Shown one piece after another: positions 34,571 to 46,171 of a stretch of DNA of 64,000 bases. The notes beneath the pieces were generated by a model that searched no databases, was not told the DNA's origin, and saw only the letters and a program-made list of their open reading frames with translations. Where the stretch lies: positions 100,482-164,481 of the forward strand of contig RDEW01000045.1 in assembly GCA_011109175.1 (NCBI GenBank). Direction: 5' to 3'. Origin of the DNA: Dicyema japonicum. Its lineage: Eukaryota > Dicyemida > Rhombozoa > Dicyemidae. The stretch's first letter is position 1. Each line of letters begins with the position of its first letter. A program made the position numbers and the translations under genes.

Positions 34571-34741
34571 CTTTTGTCAGATGGTTGACTTGATAGCCAA
34601 AGTGGGTTTTTCAATTCATATTTCCACTGATGAAAATGTTTTCCAAAATAGATTTTGAATATAGGTCAGGAGGAATAGCATAGTTATTAGTACATGAACA
34701 AGGTGGGGGGTACGTAAAGTCGGACCTCGATTTGGAACACA

Positions 34742-35444
34742 GTGTTCCAAAAACTGAGGTTCTGTCAAAAAATTAACACCAATATAAATTTAATAATTTA
34801 ATTAATGCAAGAAAGTCTTTAAAATCATTATTAATTGAAAAATAATCATCAATTCTATTTCCATAGTTTTTCTTCAAACTACTGAATAAATTTTGTCTGA
34901 CGCAGTAAAAATCCTTTAACGAACTCGGAGCAATATCTAGAACTGATTCTTAAATTTCATTAACTTTTTACTACTTCTTTGATCGTCATCCTTTTATTTT
35001 GCATATCATTATAAAAAATTTCTTCATTATCGCTGCTTTCCGGACTTTCCATAACTTCTACAATTTGTTCTATAACATCATCCGTCAGATTATCAGAGAC
35101 AACAGGCCGAAGGTATTATCCCTGCAATTTTTAATTATTTCACAGAATACATTTTGCCAAGATTTCGATACTATTATCAATGATTGGCGTAAATTAATTT
35201 TTTAAGTGACTCGCAAAAAAATATTTCCGAGCAAGTACTCTGTGAATAATTTTTCATTAGTCGAGCAATTTCAACTTTTTTCTCGTAAGTAAGACTCATA
35301 ATTATTTAATGTTGAGTTTTTTTTTATTTAAAAATAATTAATTTTTTTAATGACTAGAATTAAAAAATAGTAATAAATTCAGTTCAAATCGAAATTTTCA
35401 GTATTTTTGGCAGAGATCCTACAAAGTGTTCCAAAAACTAAGGT
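34742..35444 (-). mobile_element. Pogo/tigger-like deleted transposon, possible MITE
   Basis: The minus strand near 35300 opens MSLTYEKKVEIARLM, like the CENP-B/pogo N-terminal helix-turn-helix. A later frame near 35150 reads a KSWQNVFCEIIKNC segment, like the SW..V...TI.NC region at the C-terminal end of tigger-type transposases; the DDE core between them is absent. Imperfect inverted ends (AGGTTCTGTCAAAAAAT and ATTTTTGGCAGAGATCCT) frame the block. The word GTGTTCCAAAAACT stands at both sides (34742 and 35426). Confidence 0.4.
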
Positions 35445-35464
35445 GCTCCAGCCCCGAGGTCAGT

Positions 35465-37302
35465 TTCAAATCGAACTTGTATCTTTGGCACATTTCAGAT
35501 TAGTTGCAGACTTTCCACAGATTTTTTTAAGGCCAACAACACCCAGATATTTATCAATATCCTCCACCATTTTTAGGATAGTATCTTCATATTCGGCAAT
35601 TATTTTCAGGTCGTCAATAAAAAGAAAATGGGTCGCATATGTCACAATGGACGGATCACTTGATCAATACATATCTTCGGAAATTTAATATTCGGCTTAG
35701 TGGGTCCATTACCAGAGTAAACAGCTGGAGAGAGTGAGTCTCCTTGCAAGATTCCTCTCCCGAGTTTGATCTTTCCAATTCTTTTTTTGTTAAGGTTCAA
35801 AATAACATCCCACTTGCTTATTAGATTCTTGATAAACTTCACAATCCATTCCGGAACTCCAGAGCTAAAGAACCCGACACAAAAATTCATGATTGACAGA
35901 ATCGAAAGCCTTCTTCGATCCTGTTATGAATAAGCTATTTCCATGTTCAGCATTATCACACTGATTTATTAAAGCCTGCTCTTTACACCTGCCTTCTTGC
36001 TCCAAGCTGATTATCTGAGATAAGATTGAACCCTTCAGTATAATCCGTAAGTTTTGTATTAACACATTTTGTGACAAGTTTTTACAATATAGGCATGCAC
36101 TCGTAAATCATTCGGAGAACAGCAGTCTTCTTTTTTCGGAATGAGGTACGTAATCCAATATAGAACCATTCTTCCGGCAATATTCACCACTCACTATCTT
36201 GATAATCCCTCCACTCAGATAGCTATGAGAGAATCAAATTTCTTGACAAAAAATCCATATACTCCATCACAGCCAGAACTCTTCCAGTTCGGCGTATAGT
36301 GAATAATGCTCTTAACGAACTCAACTGTCATATCTAACTGTAACTCCTTTGCTCCTGTTATTCGCCTCCCAACAATATTTCTGATCCTTTTCCCATACAT
36401 CTTTCCAAAATGACACCCACTCATTTTCTGTAACTTTACAATCACTATTATTGACGTCATCAATGAGCCTCGATAAAACCTCCTCTTGTTCAGCTCAAAA
36501 TAAAAATTATCTCGTCTAAGGGATTTTCTTGATTCATGAATTGAGATTTTTTTCTCCATGATCTTGAATTTGTCTTCAATTAGGGTAGAGATCCTTTTCA
36601 GTTCTCCCTTCTTTATTTCTTGTATCCAAACGAGGATAAAACATTTTTTTCTTCCTTTGACTTCTTCCCAGTAAACTCATACACTAAGACACAATTTTCT
36701 TTGAATTTGGCAATTTTCTCTCCACATTTTCCCCCAAAAGCTTTTTACTGATTGCTTCTTTGTCAAATTCTCATATGCGCATTGTGCAGCATAAATAATG
36801 TCAGTTTTCTCATTCATGTCCGTTGGCGGAGATGATTTTATGCAACTTATATGGAGTCTTCTGTGTAGGTTTTCTTCCATCTCGGGGAACTGATTTAACT
36901 CTCAAATTGAACATAAAATTCTTCTTTGCATCTTCCATACATGCAAATTTCTGTTTTTGGTAAGTTGCTTTGTGAGCCTCCTGATCCGATTAAAGCATCT
37001 CCACTTTTCTGGTCCGCGTACGTCTTTTTATTATGCTTTACATTCAACAGTGTTCTAGCTCTAAGTACACTTTTATGAGTGGAGAAACGAGTATTGAATT
37101 GCTGGACGATGAGACTCCATCCACCCCCAGGGAATCTCCTTTTCGCATAGTTGATAATCATTGAGATCCACTTGATCCTGTCACCTGATCGAAGAATCTC
37201 CACACTTATCACTTCTAATTGGTTTCTATCTTCAATATTCTCTGTAAGACGGCCCTCAGGATTTGTTTGCAAACTGGTGAAAACAGACATGCACAGCTCC
37301 AC
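35465..37302 (-). mobile_element. LINE family D (RLE type), second copy, 3'-deleted
   Basis: Read from 37302: an N-terminal domain with RRFPGGGWSLIVQQFNTRFS (Myb-like spacing), then RDNFYFELNKRRFYRG, a SSGCDGVYGFFVKKFDS segment, SKKAFDSVNHEFL (RT motif with catalytic Asp region), KLGRGILQGDSLSP and, in another frame, HFLFIDDLKII at about 35590-35635. The C-terminal knuckle and nuclease are missing. Compared with 25.3-28.7 kb it has better preserved RT box words but more frame breaks. Confidence 0.82.
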
Positions 37303-37309
37303 TAGAACA

Positions 37310-38640
37310 AATTATAATTTTTTTATATAAAAATATTTTTTTAATACTAATTTTTGCTAAATTATATTTTAGCGGGAAAAACTTTCATGTAAAAACATAT
37401 TTGAATTTTACGGCCTAATCTATTTCTTGATAGTCGTATAAACTATGTGGTCTATTGGAAAGAAAAGATTATTTATTTGCTGACTATCTCATATGGATGT
37501 CATCTATTTCTTATCATATACTCTAGTCTTCGCTATAGCAGATTTAACGATGGACAAAGAGCAAGAGAACGATTCCACTTGAAATAGTTTTATCAATAAG
37601 TTTGTACAACAACCAATATTGACGGAAAAATTTTTTTCGCACCCAGTGGATAATCATGCTTGAGAATATAGCAAAAAGAGTAGTTTGAATTTTCCAATCT
37701 AAAAAACATCAATATGACTAACAAATGCACAATTAGCGACATATTCAGAATCATGTTAACCATATTTTACGTGAATCTCGGAAAAATGATGATGAACGAA
37801 GCTCTAGAAATGATGAAGTACCTCTCCTGCAAAAATATCAACGTAGCTTTTATAGAGGAAATACTTTGTTTTCGCACTCATGCGGCAGAAAAAAACTTAA
37901 GTTCCGATTAAAAGAATGAAACATCTAATATATCCAGGTTCAAATCCCTCTGCCCAAATTGGACGTGCTTTGAAGGTCATTTGTATAGGATAAGAGGGTT
38001 ATGTCACATTCAAACGATAAAACGTGCTGTGGGTAATGATGTCTTGTATACGTGAGGAATTGATCCTTGTCCATAGTAAGCATTTATGTATGACTTTTTG
38101 AGATAATCTATAATATGAGAGATTCATAAAAATTATTCATCTCCACGTGTCTTTTTCTAACTCACACAGAATATGGCCCATAGTGAGAATAATTCCATCC
38201 CTATATGGATGAATTGAAAATATTTTGCCTCCCCTTTGAAAACCAGCACGTCCATAAATTTATTATAATATCCCCGTTTTTATGTTAAATTTTATTATGT
38301 TTTTATGTTTTTTTAAACGTATAAATTTATTATAATTTAAATATAAATTTATTATAATATTCCCGTTTTTATGTTAAAGTGAGTTATTATTACGGATGTG
38401 TATTTTCTGAACAACAGGATTATAAGATATATTACTAACAATCTTCACCTTACATTTTGTAGGTTGGAACAAAGGAGGCCTTTTCAAAGCGCGATAGCTA
38501 TCTTTAATAACCTGACCTCAATAATCCCCCAAAATATATTACTTCCATCATAAAAAAGGATCAAAAACCGAGACCACAGCTGAATACCTTAGATTACTTC
38601 TTTCTGATTTGTCAGAAGAAATAGAGCAGAAAGAAATCTT
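37310..38640. other. AT-rich stretch with one unknown small ORF
   Basis: A 65-codon frame at 37714-37911 (MTNKCTISDIFRIMLTIF) is unrecognised and may be chance. A direct repeat of about 37 bp, starting ATAAATTTATTATAATAT, occurs at 38254-38290 and 38344-38380. Confidence 0.35.
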
Positions 38641-38960
38641 TCTACCAGGTAAGTAAATTTAATGTCTTCTCTTCCAAAGATACTAAAGTTAAAGAAATAC
38701 GCATTTCTTGGTGGACAGTCCATTTTCAAACCAGTGGCAATAGAAACGTCGTGAATTATAGGAAGCAGGTCACTGATCCTGCTAAACAGGATCGGTTCGC
38801 TCATCGCGAAGAGGAAGAATGATCGGAGAGAAAGTAGCTGACTCATTGAGCGTATTTCCTTGCAAATCGTCAGAGGAAATGCGTTCTTAATTATGAGAAC
38901 AGCCAGCAGTCGTTAACTGTTACTTTTTTGGCTAAATAAAATTCTCTTTGATTTCTTCAA
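38640..38960 (+). mobile_element. LINE family B C-terminal fragment
   Basis: Plus-strand frame LKKYAFLGGQSIFKPVAIET, then IGSRSLILLNRIGSLIAKRK, LIERISLQIVRGNAF and a stop. Its wording is closest to the nested insert at 27.1-27.4 kb, and both share a TTTTGG...AATAAA-like 3' UTR. One in-frame TGA replaces a residue after VAIETS. Confidence 0.75.
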
Positions 38961-38964
38961 ATAA

Positions 38965-40065
38965 GACATACCAAGCAAAATAGTTAAATATGGTGGAGTT
39001 AGTATGTGGCCCTTTGTTACATGTCTAACACCTTACTGCTGCCCTATCCTCTTCGTTTTTTACAATATAGTAGTTGCATGTCCACTTTATCACATAATTT
39101 TGAATTTTTCACATAATTTTGAACCTATCAATTTTCATGCATCGCTTTCTCGTACGGTTTGTAACGCATACTGGGGTGTGATTCCAAATACGATTTAACT
39201 TCCCCCGATGGCGAGTCGATCCATGCAGCATGTGCGTAGTCGATGCTCAGTAAAGCGAATTGTCTGTATACAAGTTTTAACGACAAGGCGGAGGATAACA
39301 GTGAAGGCTAAAAAACCATCAGTATTCCCACCATATTTAGGTTCCTTTTTAAGACCACTAGATGTGTGGAGGTTAAGCACGGATAACTCAGGTGGGGTCA
39401 TTCACGTTGACTTCAGGCATTACAAACAAGTGAACATTATTCTTACTATATTATTCTCAGTGGTAGAAAACTCCTTGGAGAAGACCATATGTCTTCCTTA
39501 TATGAGAAAAGTTACAATGTTGAGGCACTTTCGCTACGCCATGGTCATGACAAAACATGTGCTACCCGACAAACTAACAGAAAAGTAATTCTCCTTTACT
39601 GTTCCTTTCATAAGTAAGGTCTAGTAGTCATAAATCATCCATTCTTAATCAAGAGCCTTCATTGATTTTCCTGTATATTTTTGTGAAAGTTTGAATGATA
39701 ACTTTAAACCTAAATAATATAATTAATGCGAGTCTCAGTTCAACTTTGATCATGTTTCCAGTCCATTCACACAATAAAAGGGGGAACGAGAGGTTGCATC
39801 AATTTAGAGGGAATGAAGACATTATGCGCAATAGTGGTACGTCACCACCCCAACCTCCCGACTGATCAGTTTCTCTTTACAAATCCAGATACAGAACATA
39901 GTCCCTTCAATCGAAGGAAACCGGTGGCTAACAAAACGTAACTACCAATGATGGACGTTTCCAGAGATCCAAAAGGTTGATCCCGAGACGGGAAGACATA
40001 TAACGCGTGCCAGGACACGAGAAAAAGGTGATCTGATCCGTGGTCATCAAGTGTACATAAATATT
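38965..40065. other. Intergenic with an unrecognised ORF
   Basis: A 126-codon plus-strand frame at 39208-39588 (MASRSMQHVRSRCSVKRIVC) has no motif I know and no splice pattern. No other structure is supported. Confidence 0.35.
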
Positions 40066-41230
40066 TATTTAAAACCAAGAATCACCGACAAAATAAAAGG
40101 GAATTGGTGGTCGTCAGGGGATCCCGACCTCCTTAAGCAGTCGTCTCATCTTTTCTCGATGTTCCTCCCAGAACCGACACACTTCCTGTATAAATGAGAC
40201 ACTTTTGGGAATTTTGGAAATTTCAATTGGACTCCCGTTCTCCTCACAAGTTCCTAGAAAGAATTAGCATTAGTGACGAGGAGTATCCCCTTGTGACTGT
40301 TTCTTGGAAGACGTTGATTTTCTTTAGGTTCGTATAAGACGAGGTTGTACCCCATGGCGCTTAGTCGTAGCCAATTATCGGTTGAATGTATTGAGTATAA
40401 TTTGGCTTAACGTTGAGTAGAAAGAGCCTTTGTAGTATCCAAGAAGTGTTTTTACAAAATTTAGTTTTCGTTGGGAGGAGGAGATGACGTCGCTGACATG
40501 TTACTAAAGTCATAATGGGTCTGTGATCCCCAGTATTTTGATAGAGTTGGTGGAGTGGATTGACATTCCATTAAGGATAAAAAAATGTGTAGAGTTTACT
40601 AGTCTCCTGTTTGAAGTAAAAAATAATTGTGCAAGACTTTCAGGACTTGTGTGTGTGAGACCCCATTTGGTAAAAATTTAGTGACAGAAAATGTGGAATG
40701 TGAAATTACTCGTCCTTTTCATCCGTTGAAGAAGTTTCCAAACCAAATTTCAAATTGTTGGTTGTTTAATACCACAAGATTATTCAACTTCAAAGTAAGT
40801 GAATTCCCCTGGGGTCTTCCAACTGGTTTTTGAACAAAATCGGATTCTTCGCGTTCAGGTCTCCACATAACAACGGTTATTGGTATAGTCGACAACTGGC
40901 AGTTAGAAACTGAATCTTTGAGGCAGGAACTGGCAGGGGGTACATGCATGTTCAATACGGTGAGGTATCCAACGAAAGAGGAAATGTACTTTTTCAGAAG
41001 ATTTCCTTCTTGATAAGTGTAATGACTCCACCACCTTGGACAGAAGGGCGGTCACGTCGAATAAAGTTGTAGCCTTGGAAGACTGGGGTGGGTGTGGAGG
41101 AATTTGGTTTTATATCTCCGGAGAGCATCAGTCAACCAAGTTGGGTGAGGCAGACCAGTAAGCCGGCCGTCCAGAAAGGACAACCTTTTTGGATTCCAAG
41201 AGCCAATTAACAAAATTCTTAAAAAATGGA
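40065..41230 (-). mobile_element. LINE family E with partial endonuclease
   Basis: Minus strand. The frame 40719-40955 reads an ITVVMWRPEREESD segment, then GRPQGNSLTLKLNNLVVLNN, which parallels the G-D-L-N-A-K...G..L...L...L.VLND stretch of APE endonucleases. An upstream part near 41000-41100 (GGGVITLIKKEIF-like) fits the endonuclease start. The 3' end at 40070-40300 equals that at 14.1 kb. The RT is almost entirely deleted. Confidence 0.65.
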
Positions 41231-41336
41231 TTTAATATAATACAAAATGGTCAAAACAATTACTAATTTGATATTTTTATTAAAAATTCAAATTTATTAA
41301 TAAATTAAATAAAAATTAAATTAAAAACAATAAAAT

Positions 41337-42299
41337 ATGCGATCCTTCTTAGTGTTCGCTGTAGAAAATAACCGCGTTTTAAGGCGATTTGTATCAAGAA
41401 ATAAACATGATAATAAGGTTAACGAATTCCACTAAAATAAAGGAAATGTTTGCAACCGAGGCTTGGAATCCCCAAAATGACAGCTGGAGTCAGTTCTGGC
41501 CAACTCCAATGACAGTATCTGATGCATTATCACTGAAAATAAGACAAGGTGTTCCTGATGTACACATATCTTAAATTACATTAGAAACACGGATTTGTCC
41601 CCGATTTCAGAAGTACAACAGAATTACTGAAGATTCCAAACTTTTTACACCTCACCCCCGATCATATCAAAATACAATGCTCAAAGTTGAAAGGTTGGAC
41701 CTCTCATGTTTATTAGGAACTGTGTACTCAGTTTCCTTCTGCCCTTAAGTCTAAAAACTCATTTAAGCACTTTCCAGTGACCACCAAATACAAAAATTAC
41801 GTTTTTAACTCGACTTCTTCTCGTCATGAAGGATCAAGGGAGGTTACCCTGGTCGTGTGGGAACCGTCCTTAAAGCTAAACAAGCGAAGTTTTGCTAAGC
41901 TGGAGCGTTTGTGTGAAAGCAAGTACAATAAGAAGTCGAAGACGATCACTCTTACGTCCGCAAAGTGTCCCACTAGGAAGCAGAACTATGAATATTTGAG
42001 ATATGTGCTTTCAGTGCTTTATTTGGAGTCCACTGTTTGGTTTGGGTTTATTTTAGAAAACCAACAAATGGGAGGAAGAAAAGACTGTCGAGGATGATGA
42101 GTGCTATGACTGGTCTAAGAGTTCTTCATCAGAGAATGTGGAGAAACACAAACGACTGGTCTCTACTGATGTTGAACAACACGTTGAAGAGTCCTATAGA
42201 TCGGCTGTTTCTCATTTGTTTAATTCGGGGGAGAACTCCAAATCATTGGTGGATTACAAGCACGCTGTTGAAAAGTTGTATGAATCCCTCAAACTTTAA
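41337..42299 (+). CDS. MRPS35: Mitochondrial small-subunit ribosomal protein mS35
   Basis: The ATG at 41337 starts a basic leader (MRSFLVFAVENNRVLRRFVS) fit for mitochondrial import. Then come TELLKIPNFLHLTPDHIK, QFPSALKSKNSFKHFP, a VTLVVWEPSLKLNKRSFAKL segment, TSAKCPTRKQNYEYLRYVLS and LYLES, the conserved mS35 block. An acidic tail ends at 42297-42299. Introns: 41418-41442 (25 nt), 41560-41584 (25), 41694-41716 (23) and 42035-42056 (22). All exons join in frame without any correction, making this one of the cleanest genes here. Length, about 285 residues, is close to the family. Confidence 0.92.
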
Positions 42300-42468
42300 A
42301 GTATTTCTAACTTTATTAATAAATGTCAAATTGTCCCCTAAATTATTTGGTTTAGGCTTTTTCGTTAATAACCCCCCGATGTACCCGAAATGGAATTTAT
42401 CCAGTGCCCTCAGTCGGAGTGGGATAAATCCTTTCGAGTGTCATTTCTAAGTATCCACAATTAAGGGA

Positions 42469-42645
42469 ACTCTAGAAATCCTTTTTGGATGCCGGCCAGG
42501 CATTGGCCGACTCCTGAGTTAGCTGGATCCATGACGGTTTAGGAATCGAAGAAGGCACAGGGCAGGACAGAGTCTTTCGACCGAGTAGGTAGTGGTGTAG
42601 TAATCGAACCCACAGCTACTCGAGCGACAGCACTAGTCACTACTT
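42469..42645 (-). repeat. SINE family 2, best copy
   Basis: The minus strand starts with a tRNA-like head (GTGACTAGTGCTGTCGC), then a B box GGTTCGATTAC near 42601-42612, and a body with CCTGTGCCTTCTTCG, GGATCCAGC and GGCCAATGCCTGGCCGGC. Related copies lie at 1.5, 1.7, 24.9, 56.9 and 61.1 kb. Confidence 0.7.
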
Positions 42646-42679
42646 TGGCCTATATCTACCAACTTGACTTTATTTTATC

Positions 42680-42955
42680 TTCAGACCCAGCATCACTAAC
42701 TTGTAGGAGGCCAGCAGCTGTTAAGTAGGACGCAGCAGATGTTGATTGCTCCCATAGATCGGTCAGACCCGGCATTGTAGAGGAACGTTGTGCCAATTCA
42801 TGACATCCAAATATATTATTTGTTGTCAACACGTGGTGGTTGCAAAAGGGACAGAGTATTTCGTATGTTGGTAGATAGGGGTGGTAGCCACATCGTAAAC
42901 GAGCCAGGTTTACTCGGACGTCCCTTAGAAGAGAGGATTATTAACTAACTAACAA
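42680..42955 (-). mobile_element. LINE family F C-terminal fragment
   Basis: Minus-strand reading VRVNLARLRCGYHPYLPTYE, LCPFCN, CHELAQRSSTMPGLTDL and LLQVSDAG, nearly parallel to 23.9-24.2 kb on the other strand. Directly next to the SINE copy. Confidence 0.7.
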
Positions 42956-43144
42956 GAATGTCCTGGTGTTACTTAATTTGTTGCTCCTTCAGTAAATATC
43001 GCGACTCGGAAAGATCGGTTATTCATTTTATTAGCCTAAAATTTTTTTATCAAAATTATCCTAATAACGACATTTCGCCCTTATAAAATATGACTAAATT
43101 TATTTTTAATAAAATTTATTTTTTAAAAAAAAAGCAAATCAACA

Positions 43145-43860
43145 TCGTCTTGTTTGTTTGGTGTCAGCTTCAAGTGGAGGGAATGGAGCATGGCTTGGTG
43201 CAATACCCTGCCCAAACTTCGGGACTTTTTCGGACGACGATTCTTTGAGGATTGGAATCGGACAAAGACTACGACTAGACGTTTGCCAGGAGCACCGATG
43301 CGAAGGGATTGCATCCGCTGTCCTGCAGAAGAAGCGCCGGAAGAGGACCACGTCACGCTGCTCTGAACGATGTGATCGTCAGAGCTCTGATGGCTACAGG
43401 CTTCCAGCACAGCTTGAACCAGTGGGTCTCGATCGATGAGATGGAAAGAGACCTGACGGGATGACCTCTTTCCTTTTCACATCCGGAAGATCTTTGGTCT
43501 GGAACGCAACTTGTGTTGACACATTTTCAAGCACGAATCTTCACAAATCAGTTCAGTCACCTGGAACAGCTGCTTCGACCGCGGAAAACCTAAAAATCAA
43601 GAAATATTCTTGCTTCGAGGACCGCTACCGATTTACTTCTGTTGCGGGCGAGTCATCGGAGCCGTTGGTCCAATAACGGCTGAGTTTTTGCGCGAACTCG
43701 GAGGAATGCTTGCCAGAAAAAAAAGGGATCAACGAGAAGGGTTATGGCTGAGACAAAAAGATTGGAATGGCCATACTCCGAGTGAACTCGTTATCGATCC
43801 ACGCAGCCGGCTTCCTCAACTAACATTTGTTTTTTTTTGTTAAATAATTGTTATTTTAAA
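43145..43860 (+). mobile_element. LINE family B, long C-terminal fragment
   Basis: Plus-strand order: [34 protein letters not shown], a cysteine-rich gap, [67 protein letters not shown] and a degenerate end. The W(D/N)-x-T-C-x-D-T box followed by a Lys-rich segment and E-S/T-S fits a degenerate PD-(D/E)XK nuclease region. The frame changes twice. Confidence 0.75.
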
Positions 43861-43889
43861 AAAAAATAAAATTTATGGAACTTTCTGTT

Positions 43890-44040
43890 CCATTGCACCC
43901 ACCTTTGAGCTAGAATTCCTGGGTCACTAGAAAATCGCATTTAGATACGCACCAAGAATATCCACGAGCGCTGTTGGCTATTTGAGCGAATCTCAGAGAA
44001 ATAGCCACGCAGTCAAGGTCTCAGTCGAGAACGCATTTCC
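43890..44040 (+). mobile_element. LINE family B end fragment, plus strand
   Basis: LELEFLGH, IAFRYAPRISTSAVGYLSES and a GNAFPM-like end (SVENAFPMTIYKE) parallel the last segment of the 47.5-kb copy. It abuts an inverted fragment of the same family at 44040. Confidence 0.55.
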
Positions 44041-44140
44041 TATGACGATTTACAAGGAAATAAATTAGCCAACTCCTTTCTCTTCTATCATTTTTTTTGT
44101 GGTGAGCGATCCGATTATTTTTAACAAGGTCAGTGATCTT
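44040..44140 (-). mobile_element. LINE family B end fragment, inverted
   Basis: The minus strand reads SLTLLKIIGSL and IVIGNAFS, like the 27-kb and 38-kb copies. The Tc1-like element starts at 44141, so it may have been hit by that insertion. Confidence 0.55.
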
Positions 44141-44142
44141 TA

Positions 44143-45200
44143 TTATAGGGTTTTCCTATCACTAACGACACTTCGTCAATCATTAACGTCAGAAAAATTA
44201 ATTTTTACAACAATACTAGTTAAACAAAAAATTATTCATTCATTGATAATTTACCATTAACTGCTATCATAATGTATCCTATCATCCTTCTGAAATATCC
44301 TCCACAGTCTTCAGGGGTAATCAATTCGAAAGAAGATGAGATAAGATGTCTTAGCTGTAAATAGCACCCCCTCTCTTCATAGAATTCTTCCATTTTGAAA
44401 ACACATTCTCAATTGGATTATGGAATGGTGACTATGGAGAAAAATATAGTATATTGAGGTTGTGGATTGGACTACTTCGTTGAGTCCACTGTAATGGTGA
44501 ATCCTAGCATTGTCCATGACGAAGTAGGGATCCAAAATTCCTTTCGTTTCACAAACTCACTTAAGTTAAAACAAGAAATTTTTTAAGATTTCCTCATTAA
44601 CAGCACCATCAACAATAGAATGATAGACCATACCACGTGCAGTCATTGCGGGCCATTACTGAAATATTCCTACTGCGTACCTGTGGCACACTAATACACG
44701 CAGAAATACCTCTTTCAGATCTCCCAAAGCGGACGCGCTGGGAGACATAGTAACCTACTTGGTCTATAAAGACTATTCGGCTATCCCCAACGTCAACTAA
44801 AATTTCTTGGAAATTTGTCTCATATTCCAATCGTTTCTTAACGGTTCTGTCACAGTTTCTTCTCTCAAGAACAACGTTGAGAGTTTTCACTGTGTAGTGA
44901 AATTCTTGTACTTACGGATATCTTCATTTCCTCCACAGTTTATTTTCAACGCCCCCAAGGTCATTGTTGCATCTTCATCAACCCACTGTCGTATTAAATT
45001 TTCTGATCGGCAGTCAAGATTGTTCTATGATCTCCACCACGCTTGGAAGATTTAGTATTTCTATCCTTCAGATATTAAGAAACATTTGTACATGCAGTTG
45101 TACGAGGAAGACTTATTCTTAGCGTGGTTAATAACGAGTCGTTATTGATCGATTATTGTCGTTAATGATTGACGTCGTTATTGATAGGAAAACCCTATAA
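44143..45200 (-). mobile_element. Tc1/IS630-like transposon with TIRs and TA TSD
   Basis: Terminal inverted repeats of about 45 bp start TTATAGGGTTTTCCTATCA (44143-44190 and 45158-45200), with TA on both sides (44141-44142 and 45201-45202). A minus-strand transposase is visible in pieces: ETNFQEILVDVGDSRIVFID (first Asp) and VPQVRSRNISVMA at 44609-44890, DPYFVMDNARIHHYSG (second Asp) near 44500, and a frame-shifted PIENVFSKWKNS-like end (Glu) near 44400. Frame breaks make it inactive. Confidence 0.82.
44609..44890 (-). CDS. Transposase core fragment (IS630/Tc1 superfamily)
   Basis: 93-codon frame with KKRLEYETNFQEILVDVGDS, RIVFIDQVGYYVSQRVRFGR and ISACISVPQVRSRNISVMAR. F-I-D followed by G-R and the VP..R.RN.S segment is usual for this DDE group. 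The next part, with the DNARIHH box, is in another frame downstream. Confidence 0.75.
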   Translation of the reverse strand: MKTLNVVLERRNCDRTVKKRLEYETNFQEILVDVGDSRIVFIDQVGYYVSQRVRFGRSERGISACISVPQVRSRNISVMARNDCTWYGLSFYC

Positions 45201-45204
45201 TACA

Positions 45205-46160
45205 AAATAAATAGTTAATACAGTGGCCTGACTGACCTTATTTACCACTGTAACCGTTATGACATGCGACTTTTAACGATTTTTTAGATACCGCAAACTA
45301 CTGAGGTCTTCACCGTCCCTTAGTGCTTCGGACGATATCATACAAACACAATTTTTTATAGGCGATATGAAATGGTCCGACGCCACTCTAATAAAAAAGT
45401 ACCTCAAATATAGATGCTTCCGAAATAATTAATTTTTTCTAGTGCTTTGATTGAATTTTAGAGCTTTTTACCGATTAATTATTAGAAACTATGGTATTTT
45501 GAAAAAGAAAAAAAATCAAGTTAAAAAAATTATTTTGTTTAAAAAAATTTATTATAGGGACAATAGTCACTTATTTTACTCTTATTGTACTTTTTTGTAA
45601 ATTAAGAGATTTTTAATTTGAAGATGTAGAGGTCTTTAAATCCTCAGAGACAAATAATAAATAATGATTTTTCTCACTAAAATATCACAAGTCATCCAAA
45701 TATTTATGGGCGCAGTACATAAATCCCAAGTCAGACATAATTAACCTTCACGTTCTATTTCGTTATGTTGAGACAACTGGAGGAATGAGTGGGAAGTCGC
45801 TTCGTTTCCTAAAGAAACTTTGACGCTTGGGTATACTAAAAAGCCACGACGCACGTGAGACCTGCTGGCTTCTCCAATTGATATCTGTTGCAATCGTGAG
45901 AGGCAACGTCGATAATGTCGGCAGGACAAATCAGAACATTCGTTTTTACTTTTAGTAGTCGTTTTTGAAAATTACGACTTGCTTATATTTCTTAAGAAAT
46001 TTCTTCACAATTAAAGATATCTGTTTTGTAAAATTCAGCCAAATAGTAATCGTTTTTTTCTGAAAAAAATTCAAAAATTGTTTTTTAGAAACCAGAAGAT
46101 CAAGGCTAATTACAAAATCATAAATATCTATTAGCTCCTCCTTGAACAAAAATACTCAAT
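45205..46160. other. AT-rich, no recognised gene
   Basis: Long A/T runs. The small frames at 45741-45929 and 45952-46149 show no motif. Confidence 0.35.
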
Positions 46161-46171
46161 GGCGGACTTAA

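Noticed and set aside
38254-38380. Two AT-rich 37-bp repeats, possible CRISPR-like or satellite array
   Set aside because: Only two units, AT-rich and in a eukaryotic context; recorded as a simple direct repeat.
39208-39588. 126-codon ORF
   Set aside because: The longest non-repeat open frame in its region, but without recognisable domain or codon pattern; kept only as a remark in the intergenic entry.
43123-43439. Four overlapping open frames on both strands
   Set aside because: Only the plus-strand frame follows the LINE family B protein; the others are shadows caused by its low stop content.
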